In this document: piece by piece, positions 33,175-45,217 of the stretch
How the letters are laid out: every line of letters begins with the position of its first letter
How positions within the stretch are numbered: the stretch's first letter is position 1
NCBI GenBank assembly: GCA_033807775.1
Contig: CM066322.1
Span: 15,923,001-15,987,000 of the forward strand
Direction of reading: 5' to 3'
Origin: Saussurea involucrata
Taxonomy: Eukaryota; Streptophyta; Magnoliopsida; Asterales; Asteraceae
Length of the DNA stretch: 64,000 bases
The notes under the pieces: generated by a model
The model's database searches: none
The model's input: only the letters and a program-made list of their open reading frames with translations
Told to the model about the DNA's origin: nothing
Translations under genes and position numbers: made by a program

Positions 33175-34154
33175 ACCAGACAAAACATCCAGAACTGTAT
33201 CCAGACATCAGAACCTAGCATTCTCAATTTCTCAAAAGTGTCCGGACAACAGGGGTTTCCGGATACCTTATACTATCCGGACAACTATACTTTCCGGATA
33301 GATACAACTCACCGGGTAACCAAATATTCCGGATACCACTACTTTCCGGGTAATTCATATTTTTCGGATACTTATCTAATCCGGACAACACCCGGAGACT
33401 AAAATAATCCAGATACTATCCGGTAACTAAATTCCATCCGGAAACTACGATAAAAATCAAGACTTACCGGATACTAAATCGCGTCCGGAAACATTCATCA
33501 CTACGGTTTCCGGATACTGCGTTTTATCCGGAAACCTTCGACCTGCAGCTTAAAATTCGATCTAGATACATATCTGTTCGATTCAGCTCATTCCAGACCA
33601 TTCCATACAGTTCATAACCAATTTATACAGCTATTTCAAGGTTTAATTTAACATATAAACACTGATTTGCACAAACCACAAATGAACTCACCTTTTAAAG
33701 AAGTTATACCCACTTTGCACAATCTGATTCCAATCCAAGCTGCTGCTGATGATTCTGGAAACCAGTCCAACACACAGATTCGTTTACAATCATATAACTA
33801 CAACATATTTTATCAGCAACCAAGATCCATTCCTTACCAATTTTGAAGACCAAAACCTTTGTTTTTCCTTCTTTCTCCCTTTCTCCTTTTTCTCTCGTTC
33901 TCTCTGCCTCTTGACCGAACCAGATACAAAACACTGAGATATTTTCCATCTCATTTGTTTTATCCATACACACTTTCATAAATGACCAATTACACCTCCA
34001 AGTTCCAATATTTCCAAAATAGCACCAAACTCTAATCACTTGCATTTTAACCCTATTGAATTATAAACTTACTATATAATTCAAGGTTTTAACCAAAATA
34101 CACATAGATCCCAACCCTCAATAAAATAATATTATTGAAAATTCAGGATGTTAC
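33175..34154 (-). mobile_element. Ty3/Gypsy-type LTR fragment inside the SIRE-like element
   Basis: On the minus strand the piece begins TGTAACATCCTGAATTTTC, a typical Gypsy LTR start close to the TGTAGTAACC start of the 43.6-51.8 kb element. It then runs through an AG-rich part to an array of CCGGA/CCGGTA motifs (33240-33540) like the array in that element's LTRs. The other end lacks a CA terminus and no duplication flanks it. It seems to have been joined during deletion of the SIRE interior. Confidence 0.72.
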
Positions 34155-35221
34155 ATCGTGCATGGTATGACACTCTCTCTACTTATCTCCATATTGAAAA
34201 ATTTGAGCGTGGTAAAATCGATAAGACTCTATTTTTTAGGAAAGTAAAAGGTCATATTATTCTTGTTCAGATATATGTTGATGACATTGTATTTGGTTCT
34301 ACTAACCCTGACCTTTGTACTCGTTTCTCTGAAAGGATGAAAGCAGAGTATAAAATGAGTATGATGGGTGAGCTAACATATTTCCTTGGTCTTCAGATAA
34401 AACAAAATGAAAAAGGAACTTTCATTAATCATGGAAAGTATGTTAAAGATATGCTGAAGAAATTTGATTTAACTCAGAGTTCAGCTATGAAAACCCCTAT
34501 GGCACCACCGCTGACACTAAACAAGGATTCTTCTGGAATACCTGTTAATGTCACGACGTACCGTGGGATGATCGGCTCTCTTCTGTATCTTACAGCTAGC
34601 CGACCTGATATTATGTACGCAGCCTGTTTGTGTGCACGATATCAAGTTGAACCTAAGGAATCTCATATGATCGCTGTAAAGCGAATCTTTCGTTACCTTA
34701 AGGATACTCCTAACCTAGGTCTTTGGTATCCAAAAGACTCGGGGTTTGATCTAATCGCCTATTCAGATAGTGATTTTGCAGGTTGCAAGATGGATAGGAA
34801 AGGCACAACAGGAGGCTGTCAGCTCCTGGGTGGAAAGCTGGTGAGTTGGACAAGCAAGAAGAAAAACTCAGTGTCCACCTCAACCGCTGAAGCTGAATAT
34901 GTAGCTGCTGGAAGCTGTTGTTCTCAGGTCTTGTGGATGAGAAATCAACTACTGGACTATGACCTTCAGCTCTCGAAAATTCCAATCTATTGCGACAGCA
35001 CAAGTGCCATCGCTATAGCCAACAATCCAGTGCTACACTCAAAGACTAAACACATTGAAATCAGGTATCATCTTATCAGAGATCATGTGATGAATGGTGA
35101 TATAGAACTTCACTTTATTCCAACTGACTTTCAGTTAGCTGATCTTTTCACCAAACCTCTTGATGAGACAAGATTTAACTTTCTCATCAGCGAGCTTGGA
35201 ATGCTGAACTTTGAAGAATAA
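34155..35221 (+). pseudogene. SIRE-like reverse transcriptase (C-terminal part) and RNase H
   Basis: The open frame actually starts a few codons earlier in the foreign insert, but RT homology begins at RAWYDTLSTYL (34155). It contains the catalytic YVDDIVFGSTN, GMIGSLLYLTASRPDIMYA, and a complete RNase H with YSDSDFAGCKMDRKGTTGGC, STAEAEYVAAGSCCSQVLWM, CDSTSAIAIANNPVLHSKTK and HFIPTDFQLADLFTKPLD. The RNase H looks undamaged. The fingers and first catalytic Asp of RT are missing, so the protein cannot function as a polymerase. Confidence 0.93.
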
Positions 35222-36202
35222 AATCTTCAGCGGTTCGCATTTGATCAGCGACAAGATAAAACCAACTTATATAACCCATTCTATCATCTTCTCTCTGAAC
35301 AAACTTGATTCGCTGCTATCTAGGTATGTTTTCTTTACTTACTGACGTTCGCAAATAAATGCAAGATTTCAAAACAAATTGTATCGCTAAATATCTCTTC
35401 CTTATCAGCAATACTTTGAAATTTCAAAACCTAACACTGATATTTCTATTCAGTGCTTCATGTTTTCAAAATGTCCCTGAGTTTTTCAAAAACCTCAGAG
35501 ACATCCTAAAATATGAAAGGACGTTTTGTGACGTAATCAAACGGATAAACCCTGGCACGTTCTTTCTCTGACACACGTTTGCACGTTTCGTTTTCTCATC
35601 CAATCAAATGCAAACACGTGTCCGTGTCATGATGAAAAACTTTCCCGCTCTAGTTTTTCTCTCTCTCTATTCCCACTATATAAACCCATTCGAGTTTATA
35701 TTTTTCCTTTACGCGAACAACTTCTCCTACAAGAAAAGAATTACTGTTGCATCTTGAACTCTTGTTTCCAGAAACTGTTCATCTTCTTCTTCGACAACAA
35801 GGTTAATATTCTAATTATTTACCCGTTTTAACTTGTTTCTGATCTTCTCATTGTTTCTACAAGATCAAACAAAAGAACTTTTAAAAATGAAATCATTTCT
35901 TTCATGGTTTTATGAACACAACCTTCATGGTTGTTCTTCAAGTTTACATCTCAAAATCTTTAAACTTGAAACCCCATATGTTTTTTCCAGAATCCTTATC
36001 TTTTAAGAAAGAGGAAACTGGAAAATAAGACTTCACTGGTTTTTGTCTCTCTTTGTCAAAAACTAGAAAAATCCTAATTCTCCATGAAGACATCTTTTGT
36101 CTGAATGGAATGTGCAAAACCCTAAAACATCTTTTTGGAAAATCTTTCCACATTAAGACTGTATTCTTTATCTATGTTCTTTGGTTGACATGATAAGCAG
36201 CA
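35222..36202 (+). promoter_or_regulatory. Putative internal promoter and leader of the second ORF
   Basis: Between RNase H and the second ORF lies ~980 bp without coding signal. A CT-rich run is followed by CCCACTATATAAACCC (TATA at 35677-35684), then a leader rich in CTTCT motifs. A possible leader intron runs from AACAAG/GTTAATATT (about 35802) to ATAAGCAG just before the ATG at 36203. TATA, leader and intron are sequence patterns only; transcription is inferred. Confidence 0.5.
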
Positions 36203-39200
36203 ATGACATCTTCTACTGCTGCTCCTACTGCTGAGAAATCTCCTGCTGCTGAGAAACTGAATATCATCAAGGCTTCTCAGGTCAAGTTCACACTTGAGAA
36301 AGTCACTTTCAACAACAACAATCTCTATGCGCTTTTCGATTTTCCTCCGAAAAAGCAAGTCAGACATCTGGATGATGCTGTAAACTTTCTCAAAACCTGT
36401 TGCTTATCTACAGCCCTCACTACCGTACCTCCTGCCCATAAATTCCTTCTATCTCAGTTCTGGTATACTGCCAGACGAGCTCAGGTTCCTTCAATCAAAG
36501 ACCCTAAGAAACTACTTGATGTCATTCTCTGTGACACCAAATTTGGCACCACCAAAATCAACCCCGCCATTATCAGGCATGCACTCAACCTACCCACAGC
36601 TACGAAAGAAAAACGCTTTGTCCCTCTGCCAAACCACAAAAACCATGCTGATAGGGAAGCAATCACTGCCTTCTTTGATGCAATGGGTTACGCATGGGAC
36701 ACAGGAAGGGATAAATTGCCCGAGAAGAAACTGACCCTGATCAAGAAATCAAAGATGCCCAGCGAGATGAACTTCATCTTCGCCCACTTGATAAGCTGCA
36801 TGACAGCGAAGTCCGGCTCCTCTGATCAAGCCGCTCAACCTCAACAAGCAATGGGCTATGCATTGCTGAAAGGTCTCCATGTTGACTGGGCCTCGATCAT
36901 CTATGACAATCTTGCGCTCAAAGTAGATATGGCTGATAGACCAACATGGGTTCCATATCCCAGATTCATCAGCGCCATCTTTCTACAAGGACTTGGGGAC
37001 AAATACCCAAAAGAGGGTGATCTGAGACTCTCTCAGGTTGGCCCTAAGGTGCTCGACTTCAAGTCTCTGCCAAACGAGGTACGTCTCTCTACTCTCTTAC
37101 TTCTTCTCAATCCTCCATCTACTTCTGCAGCTACTTCAGTGGAAATCCCCACCGCTGATACCCAGGCTACACCCTCTACTCCTTCTCGAAAAAGGAAACA
37201 TTCTTCTACCCAACTTGATTCTCAAAGGATCAAGAAAACCAAGGAGCAACCCCCCAAGCATTCACATACTGAAGACTCCACGGTTCTCTCTAAAGAGCCG
37301 TTGGATAGTTCAGTGGTACGCTCTGCCACAATTGCTCAAGCCACCCCTTCAAAACCAACTTCAGCGTCTCTAAACGCTGATGTTATAAACTCGGAACAGA
37401 ACCCCTCTCCTTCAGACCTTCTAAGGACTGAAGAAGTATTTCTCAGCGGATCCAACGCTGAACTCCGTTCCCAACCAAATTTCTCAATCTTTGCTCCTCC
37501 CACTCTTTCTTTGGACACTCCACCATTTTTCCCACCGTTCTCAGGTACCAACGTCATCGTTCATGATTCAGCTGCTGATACTCTACATGCGATGATGGAA
37601 GCAAACTTAGGATCTGCAGGCACCTCCATGCGCCAAGGCACTCTCGAAGGCGACATGGAATATCATTCAGGGTTACAAGGTTTCGAAAACTTCGCCAACC
37701 CGCCTGCAGGTATACACATAATCCCAAACACTCCTCTCTCTCAACTCCAAACTTCTGAGCTTTCCTCTGTTCATAAGTTGATAACTTTTTCAGGTCCTAA
37801 TTTGGGAGATATCAACAACTCCCTGAAAGACTAGGAAACTAAGGTGGACTCTCTCACCACTACTCTCCCCACCAACTCTTCAGCGGTTACAGACGCTGGA
37901 GAAAATCTGAAAAAGCTGACTGAGATTGTTGATAAGAAAGCCTCCAGTGTTGATCTGGGGAAGATAGATGGCAACATTGCAAGTTTTGCTGCTGCTCTTG
38001 CTGAAAACTCTACTTCCATCAACAATCTCAACCTCTCCCATACTAACCTGTCCAGCGAAGTCACAACGCTGAAGACAGATGTGTCCTTCTTAAGGACAGA
38101 TGTCAGCACTGCCACCAACCTACTGCAGCAAATCCTCGATCGCCTGAATGCTGCTACCTGTGCTCCTTCACATTTTACTCAGGTAGACCGAGAAGATCTT
38201 CAAAGACTCAATCCTGCAATATCTGGCCTAGAAGACAGATTAAGCAAGATTGAAAACTGTGTTGGGATCTCTGGCCTGGAAGACAGGGACCTAATGCATG
38301 ATGCTGCTGCTGATGCGGATACTATTGTATCCTCCCCCATCCATCATGTGGAAGAGGGGGAGAAGGATCAAGACATTCCCCATAATGTTGAGGGGGAGAA
38401 GAAATCTCTTCAAGACCTTTCCCTAGCTGAGGGGATACGAGTTCTACTGCTGCTGCTGCTGAACAACCTCAGGGAGTTAAAAACCCTGAGGGAACCGAGA
38501 AAACTCCTTCTGCTCCTGAGGGGGAGCAACTCGATGAGGAAACTGAAGTTGCTGCTGACGTGACCGAACCTTACGCTGATGATGTCGAGTCTGAAGAAGA
38601 AGCTGAAGACGATGAAGCTGTCGACATCTCTGACGACGAACCATCATCAACTCATAAAAATGATGATGATGATGATGATGACTTCTTTGTTGGGCCCAAG
38701 AAGGTCCCTGCGAAAGGGATTTCGATAAATGAACCATCAGGGGAGACGACTAAGACAAAGCTTGCAGCGTCTGAAGCTGATAAAGGCAAAAACAAAGGCC
38801 TCGCTGCAGAAGGCAATCTGGCCATCCTTCATATAAAGCCAGTTTGTCAGGTACTATATCTTCTATTCCCTTACTCTGCATCTCTCCTCTATCCCTTCTC
38901 AATCTCAATCCTTCTATCCATAAAACCTCTATACACTTAAACCCCATTCTTTTCTCTATCTCTTTCTTCCCATAGTCTTACATAAACGATCGCTGTGTTT
39001 CAGCTAGTCCTCTCCCCTGCTTGAGGATCTAGCTGAAGTCCCCACTGCTGCACCAACAATAATCCCAGCCACAAGAGCTGAAGAAATAATCCCGGTCTTG
39101 GATTTAATCATTGAGACCGATGAACCTGAAGAACAACTTCTCTCTCACAAAAACAGACCTTCCTTAGCTCCTCAAAAGCTAAATGAAGAGGATCAGAAAA

Positions 39201-40258
39201 GGAGAGAAGAAATGATCAAGAAGTTCGAGGATCAGCGAATCATCCTCCCTCGCTCCAATGTCCCTGTTCCTACAAAGTTCAGGTTATCAAAGAAAGAGTT
39301 CGTTGGTCATCTTAGAGCCAAAAGATTACTCGCCGAAAAGAAGGAAGTTGAAGAAAAAGATAAGGCCCTCGCCATCCAGCTTGCCCAAGAATCGGTGAAT
39401 GACCCCAAACTGAAAAGAACCCCCATCGAAGTCCAACGTCAGTTATGGGAAGATGCCCAGAAGATCGTTGAAGAAAAGACCAAGGTATCTGATTCTACAT
39501 TGGAATCGTGCAAAGAAAGACTGCACTATCGATATCGGGCTGCCAGAATTCACAAGGTGATCATCAGAGGAAAAACGACCATAGATGTTCCAGTTGTTAA
39601 GGTCGATCTATTCAGAGAAAACGGTACCAAGGAAAACATCTACGCTGCTACGATCAATAAGTACGGTTTCTCTGAATGGTTGGAGATGCGAATAGTCATT
39701 CAGCGATCTAACTCACAATATAAGAGCCATGTCGAGAAAATCATAAATTCTCAGATCGACTTGGTTTCTTCTGCTGTGGATATTCCTCCTCCTTCTCCTC
39801 TTGCGACTCAACGAAGAAGGGTCTCTGCAAAGAAAAAGTCCAAACCATCAGATTCAGGTCCTCCTATCCGGAACAAAATAGGTATTGGTTTTTCATGTGC
39901 TGAAGTACTTGGTCCTGATCCTGATCTCTCAGCGCTGGATACCTCTCTGCCACCTGGTGAACGTTTCGTCCCTGGTAAAGTCATAAGCAATCCTTATGGT
40001 ATCTTCTTTCTCGACTACGATGAAGGACAACGTTTTCAATGTGTCTCTGAGCTTCCCATCACTCCCATTGAATAGCTCAGGGATCTCATCTATTGGTGTG
40101 AATTCAGACGCGATCTTCAGGCACGATATCTCAAGCCCTTAATCTTTGCTGAAGCAAAGAATAAACGAGATCAAGGAGTAACGGTCCCAGACTGGATGAT
40201 ACCCACAACAAAGACCCTTGATGAACTTCTCATTATGGAAGAACCTTTTGAAGGCTGA
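36203..40258 (+). pseudogene. SIRE-like second ORF with one intron, three disabling mutations
   Basis: Part 1 (36203-37834) has a conserved globular region around codons 20-290 (including LNIIKASQVKFTLEKVTF and the block LHVDWASIIYDNLALKVD), then a Ser/Pro/Thr-rich region. A TAG at 37832-37834 interrupts it; the frame continues at once with a coiled-coil-like region. A one-base shift near 38427 moves to the frame of an acidic part (DDDDDDDFFVGPKK). A GT-AG intron, 38851-39007, with a very pyrimidine-rich body joins in frame to a basic C-terminal part. A further TAG at 40073-40075 precedes the final 60 codons ending at 40258. Related ORFs follow RNase H in many asterid Copia elements. The function is unknown, though called envelope-like in SIRE1. 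Confidence 0.78.
38851..39007 (+). other. Candidate spliceosomal intron in the second ORF
   Basis: The donor is TTTGTCAG/GTACTA and the acceptor CAGCTAG/TCCTC. The 157-bp body is strongly pyrimidine-rich, shows stops in the frame of the upstream exon, and removal joins two open frames in phase 0. The nearby upstream CAG acceptor would break the frame, so the second AG was preferred. Confidence 0.7.
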
Positions 40259-40516
40259 TAGGATTTCCTTGTAATCTTTCTATCTTTATCAGCTTACCTC
40301 TTTTGTACTTGTAATTTAAATTTGCTGTACTTGTAATTTTTCTACTTCCTTCTGTAATCTTATACGAAGTTAAAAGAAATTTTTCAGCGAATGTACTTTA
40401 CTCCATCAGTACTTAAAAGATCTCAGAAAACAGTAAAAGGGACAAATATTTTATGAGTTCTTTTTATCCTTATGTTTTCATACTTTGCAATTTTCTTTGT
40501 TGCTATGTCATAATCA

Positions 40517-40529
40517 AATAGGGGGAGAT
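40517..40529 (+). other. Polypurine tract of the SIRE-like element
   Basis: AAATAGGGGGAGAT directly precedes the 3' LTR, as expected for plus-strand priming. Confidence 0.85.
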
Positions 40530-41481
40530 TGTTGATCCAAACCCTCAGTGCTTTGATAATGACCCTCTCTTAAACACTTAGTGAAAATTGTAAGTAAACA
40601 ATATGTATTAGAGTTTCACTATCGCTGATAAGTACTAGGACTTTACAGTACCGCTGATAGGAACTCTCGCTCTTTAGATTAGACATTCAGCGAACACTGT
40701 TCATCCAGTAGCTCTGAGCCTGTTCAGTCTCTGTGATGATCGCTGATAGTTTAGTTGTTTACTTATGATCCCTGAAGACAAGTTTCACGTCAACATAGGT
40801 TCTACGCTGAAGTCGAAGATCAAGCCCAAGAACCAGCGACAAGTCTACTAATGAACTGATGCGGATATCAGCGAAGCAAGACCTGTCCACTCAACGTGAA
40901 GTATCAAGTAGAAGACTTCAGCAATCGCTGAGCTTTATCATTCGCTGATAAAGAACTGTTCAACGAACGCTGATCATGAGGTCTACTCTACAAGTTACTT
41001 TTGTCTATCCTCTTGCACGTCTCCGTACGAAATGTCAGAACGGACCTCCCTTCTGTCTAGAATCGTACAACAAACTCTGATTCTACACTGTGCACCATGC
41101 GGCTACTAAGGTTGTCTACAAAGGTCAAAACATGCAACCACTCAGCTGCTGCCACGTGTAAAGTAACACTGCCATACATTAAATGCATGCAGTATATAAA
41201 GAAGAACCCTACTTCAGAATTGAAGTGCTCGGCCATCTTCTTCTTTCTCTCTTAGTGTTAGAATATTATTCGTAATATTCTTATCTCCTTTCTATCTTAT
41301 TTCTAGTGCAAGAAACTTAGTGTTCTTAACTTGTTTAGATTAGGTTAATCCTTAATCTTGTTCCGCAACAAGTTGTAAATTGTTTGATTATATCAATAAA
41401 CAATTTAGAAAGTAAAAATCGTGTGTTTGTATTCAACCCCCCCCCCTTTCTACAAACTTGTATAATCCTTCGGGACCAACA
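40530..41481 (+). repeat. 3' LTR of the SIRE-like element (952 bp)
   Basis: TGTTGATCC start and GGGACCAACA end. A TATA box (AGTATATAAAG, 41191-41201) lies ~280 bp before the end. Repeated CGCTGA and CAGCGA motifs run through the first half. A C9 tract near 41440 follows the presumed polyadenylation region. Confidence 0.92.
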
Positions 41482-41508
41482 CATCGTCAACGAAATTTCT
41501 GTCTAAGA

Positions 41509-42155
41509 TGTTAGAACTTAGATAATCGAATTGAAATTCGTGACACACAATTTAGAATCAAATGGAAAAACTGAATGTATTTATATGTATATATATATAT
41601 ACGAAATTTACATGTAAACGGAATTACATAATTGAAAGATTCAAGATAAGATGACTAACTCGACTTTCTTGATTACGAACTTGAAGAAGAACGTTGTTTG
41701 GATTGAGGCCTGCAAAGCAGTGTCCTTAGACAGAAATTCGTCCCTCGTACGGTAGAGAATGGACGTCTATCTAGAGGATTCAACAATTCGTTCAAGATGC
41801 GAACTCTCGAACCCGACGAATCAAACTATGCTTCCATATCGAAGAACAATGAAGAACTTGGAGAGAATTTGAGAGAGGATGATTTGTGTATGTGTGTGTT
41901 AATTCTGCCAAAAAACGAGAGAAATAGGGTATATATAGGTTTCTCAAATAACAGAATCGCAAACCACCGAAAACTGACGAATTACCCATCTCTCATTCAA
42001 GTCAAGAGACCCAAGGCCCAAGGCCCATCTTTGACTTTAAATTTGTCCTTGACACAACTTACTAGTTAGCCAATTTAATAAGAGGTAGGGGACTATCAAT
42101 ATAAGGCTATCTAGATTTTCTCATTTGGTCTATGTGGGACAAGCAAATCCCAACA
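41509..42155 (-). repeat. 5' LTR of Copia A (right copy, 647 bp)
   Basis: It shares termini with the left LTR. It lacks the GC-rich segment present there: the sequence passes directly from AAAACTGACGAAT to TACCCATCTCTC. A minus-strand TATA box lies at 41930-41938. The copies have therefore diverged by a deletion of ~190 bp or come from different templates. Confidence 0.92.
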
Positions 42156-42160
42156 GCAAA

Positions 42161-43563
42161 CTATTTCTTAAAATCATTATTATATTTTGTAAACACATTG
42201 TGAACACTTTTATTTAAATGCACTAATTTTAATTTATAATACTTGCCTCTTTGATGCAATGTATAATCATGAAAACAAATATTAATTAAACTCGTTTATT
42301 CAACGAATACAAGAGATAATCTCTTCTAAAGTTCTTTGATTCAACGTATACCGAATCTTAGACTTCAAATTTGATTTCACTGTAAACACAACATTTGGGA
42401 TGAAAATGGAAGTTTCAAAATTTCCAGTGTGACCATCTAGATTTAAACATGTAAATAAGAATGTCAAATCGAAAAGGTCTTCAAAGAGACTATGGCCCAA
42501 ACATAAAACCCAATCAAAAAATGTAAAAATTAAAATACTCACAGGGTGTCTAAAAACATGCTTAAAAGGCGTTTTTGAGCCTCAAAAATCACATAGGCCC
42601 TTTTGGGCCTTACCCTTGGTGTATCGTTTCAAGCTTCAAAACAACTAGTTGGTCTGAAACAGAGTCTCGTAGGAAAAGTTATGGACGTTTAAGCGCAATA
42701 TCCTTTGTTTGCCCATCCTCAATGAACAATAGAGTTCGTTCCTCCACTCCAAGGCCCACATTAGTCTTACAAAATAAGAGATAATATCGTGTACTAAAAT
42801 TAAATTACTTCTGGCAGTATCTTACTTTTGAGTTTTGAGGCTTTAAACTGAATTACCGACTGGTAATTAACCAAGGGGATGTAAGAGGCATTTATCAACA
42901 TAAATGTCGTTGGCAATATATTGCATTTACTGTTTAATGCATTAAACAAGATACAACTTTATGTCGTTGCTATTTTGAGAGAAATGTTTCTTATCAATTC
43001 AAAGGAATTCAAAATACCTGGTAAACAACCGAACATACTTGGTAAACACATTTCAATTAATGTTTACCCAGACAAAAATCAGTTACGCCAGGTAGTGTAA
43101 GGTTACTCAAACCGTTGATACGTGGTTGTTAAGCATCTTCTTCCTATTCAATTCAAAGTTTTATTTTAATGTAATTTCATAAAAAATTGTTACAGATATT
43201 ATATAATGTCTTTCCATATAATAAAGGGAAAAAAACATGGACTTTAATTTCATCAATAACCAAAGGTAACATGGATATAGGAAAACCCTGAAGTATTCCA
43301 TGAGACCAAACACCCTTTTCTATTTCATCTTTTTATTTATCACAAGACACAAAGAGATAAATTGGACAAACTATTCAATGAAATAGTTCTACACTTTTGT
43401 CACATTAGTTGCATCATTTTCATTTAGCCTTAATCAAATTACCTCATAACTAACAGATGAAAATTGAGATGGGCGAGACTTTCCCATCTTCTATTATCGA
43501 CCGATTATTGTAATTAACTAATTGATTAACATTAAAAAAATGATGACATTATTATAAGAGTAT
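42161..43563. other. Intergenic stretch
   Basis: The first ~55 bases continue the minisatellite. The rest is AT-rich with no recognised gene or repeat. The last five bases, AGTAT (43559-43563), are the target duplication of the next element. Confidence 0.5.
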
Positions 43564-45202
43564 TGTAGTAACCGTGTCCAAAAAGGAAGGGTTCCAAGTC
43601 TTGTGGTGGAAAGTTAATAAAATGTAAGTTGAGGGGAGTATTTTGTTATTAGGGGGTAAGGTATAAAATGGGCACAAAACCCTAGGAGAGTCATATTTCT
43701 CCTGATTTTGTTGTGGTTGGCGGCTATTGAAGAGAAAAGAGGAGAGAAAGGGTTTTTGATATTCTTGGCATTTGAAGAAGAGAGGCACCAATCTGTGGAT
43801 TCAGAAGAGAAGGTGGTGTTGGATTTCGTTTCTGCTAGTAATTTGGTCAGGTAATCCTTCTTACAAACTCTCTGCTGATTTGATAGTGTTTGATTGTTTA
43901 TTGGGAGTTTTTGTAAGAAAGTGCTTTTTGGTCTTGAAAGAGAGATTAAATCATCTAATAGTGTTTGGATAGCAAGAATTTGATAAGAGTTGGTTATGTA
44001 ATGTTCATGTTACCTTTTATCGCTCTATCGTGTTAATTTGGAGGATTTTCGTGAGATTACAGCCTCCAAACTCGTCCAGCGCCGTCCGGACACTTCGATC
44101 AGATGAATGTTTCCGGGTAAGTGTCCGGATAGGAGTTGTCCGGATGTGTGTGTGTCCGGATAGGAGTTGTCCGGATGTGTGTGTGTCCGGATAGGAGTTG
44201 TCCGAATGTGTGTGTGTCCGGATAGGAGTTGTCCGGATAGGATTTGTCCGGATAGGAGACGTCCGGATAGGATGTGTTGTCCGGAAAGCGTGATGTCCGG
44301 AAAGGGGTATCGTCCAGAGAGTAGAAGTTACCCGGAAAAGGAGTGTTGTCCGGATTAGTTGTCGTCCGGATTAGTGTGGGTGTCCGGACTCTTTAGCGTC
44401 CGGAAAAGTAGGGTTGTCCGGAAAACCTGAGTTGTCCGGATACTTTTGCTGAGTTGTTGTTTTATGCCCGTTTATTCAGGGAAGTCGATTTGGAAGTTTG
44501 GAACGGTTTAGGAACGAGAAGTAAGAGCCTCAGGTGAGTTTTCTAAACTAAAATGTGTGGCTTTTAAAGTGTTTTCAAAATGGGTTATGAATGTTGAGAA
44601 TTGCCATGCTTTATTATTATGCTTTAATTGCATGAAAGTTGTTTAAAGTTTTATGTAGAATGTATGCATACATCGAGGAGACGTAAACTGGCAAAGACGG
44701 GAGAGTAGTTCCGCCAGCTCTCGTGCGGGAAGGGAGGTCCCTATATGCCAGGAGCGAGGCTCCGCAAGGCAGCATGAGGCTGACTCGTTGTCACCTTAGG
44801 GTGGCTTCAGGGTGTCAGATTACGAGGAGGCGGACTTTAGTCCGTATATGATTTGGACGTGTTGAGTATGAATGTTTAAAGCTGAAGAGATAAACTTTTT
44901 TTTAATGCTTTGATAACTGTTAGGAGGGACTCACTAGACCTCATGGTCTAACCCTCGCATTTTCAAATTAAAACCTTTTCAGGTAAGCAGGTTTCCAGGA
45001 GCTCGGGCAAATAGGCTGAGCTTAGCAAGAAGAGTCAAGAAGCATGGTGGCACTCTAGTTATTAGTTTTTCTCAGTTGTGTATAGGTTGTTTCCGCCAAC
45101 CTAAGTTTTTTTAGACAGATGAAATGAAACCTTTGTGGACCCAGTCTTGTAATTATTTAAATATAAATGCTAAGTATGCTTTATTTAGATTGGGTTGTTA
45201 AA
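43564..45202 (+). repeat. 5' LTR of the Gypsy element (1639 bp)
   Basis: It has a TATA box (GGTATAAAATGG, 43661-43671). The most striking part is 44086-44450, where CCGGA motifs occur about every 15-25 bases, often as GTCCGGATAGGAGTTGTCC. Downstream is a segment of short G/C-rich hairpins (44695-44850). Confidence 0.92.
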
Positions 45203-45204
45203 AT

Positions 45205-45217
45205 TGGTATCAGAGCC
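45205..45217 (+). other. Primer-binding site, tRNA-iMet
   Basis: TGGTATCAGAGCC lies two bases after the 5' LTR end, in the canonical position. Confidence 0.92.

Larger units (their letters stand above)
32845..41481 (+). mobile_element. SIRE/Maximus-like Copia retrotransposon, CATCG duplication
   Basis: The element begins TGTTGATCCAAACCC and ends GGGACCAACA, flanked by CATCG (32840-32844 and 41482-41486). A 330-bp 5' LTR fragment is followed by a foreign insert, then the second half of reverse transcriptase, RNase H, a second long ORF, a polypurine tract and a full 3' LTR. Gag, protease, integrase and half of RT are deleted. Aligned LTR parts differ at about 6 of 330 bases by eye. The extra ORF downstream of RNase H places it with SIRE/Maximus-type Copia elements. 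Confidence 0.92.
27397..42155 (-). mobile_element. Copia retrotransposon A (outer element of the nest), GCAAA duplication
   Basis: LTRs at 27397-28252 and 41509-42155 begin TGTTAGAACTTAG and end AATCCCAACA on the plus strand. GCAAA flanks the whole (27392-27396 and 42156-42160). Coding order on the minus strand is gag, protease region, integrase, reverse transcriptase, RNase H, the Copia order. A SIRE-like element (32845-41481) is inserted just before the gag start codon. By eye the LTRs differ at roughly 2% of aligned bases plus indels. No canonical tRNA-Met primer site follows the 5' LTR. Several frameshifts and stops make this copy dead. Confidence 0.93.
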
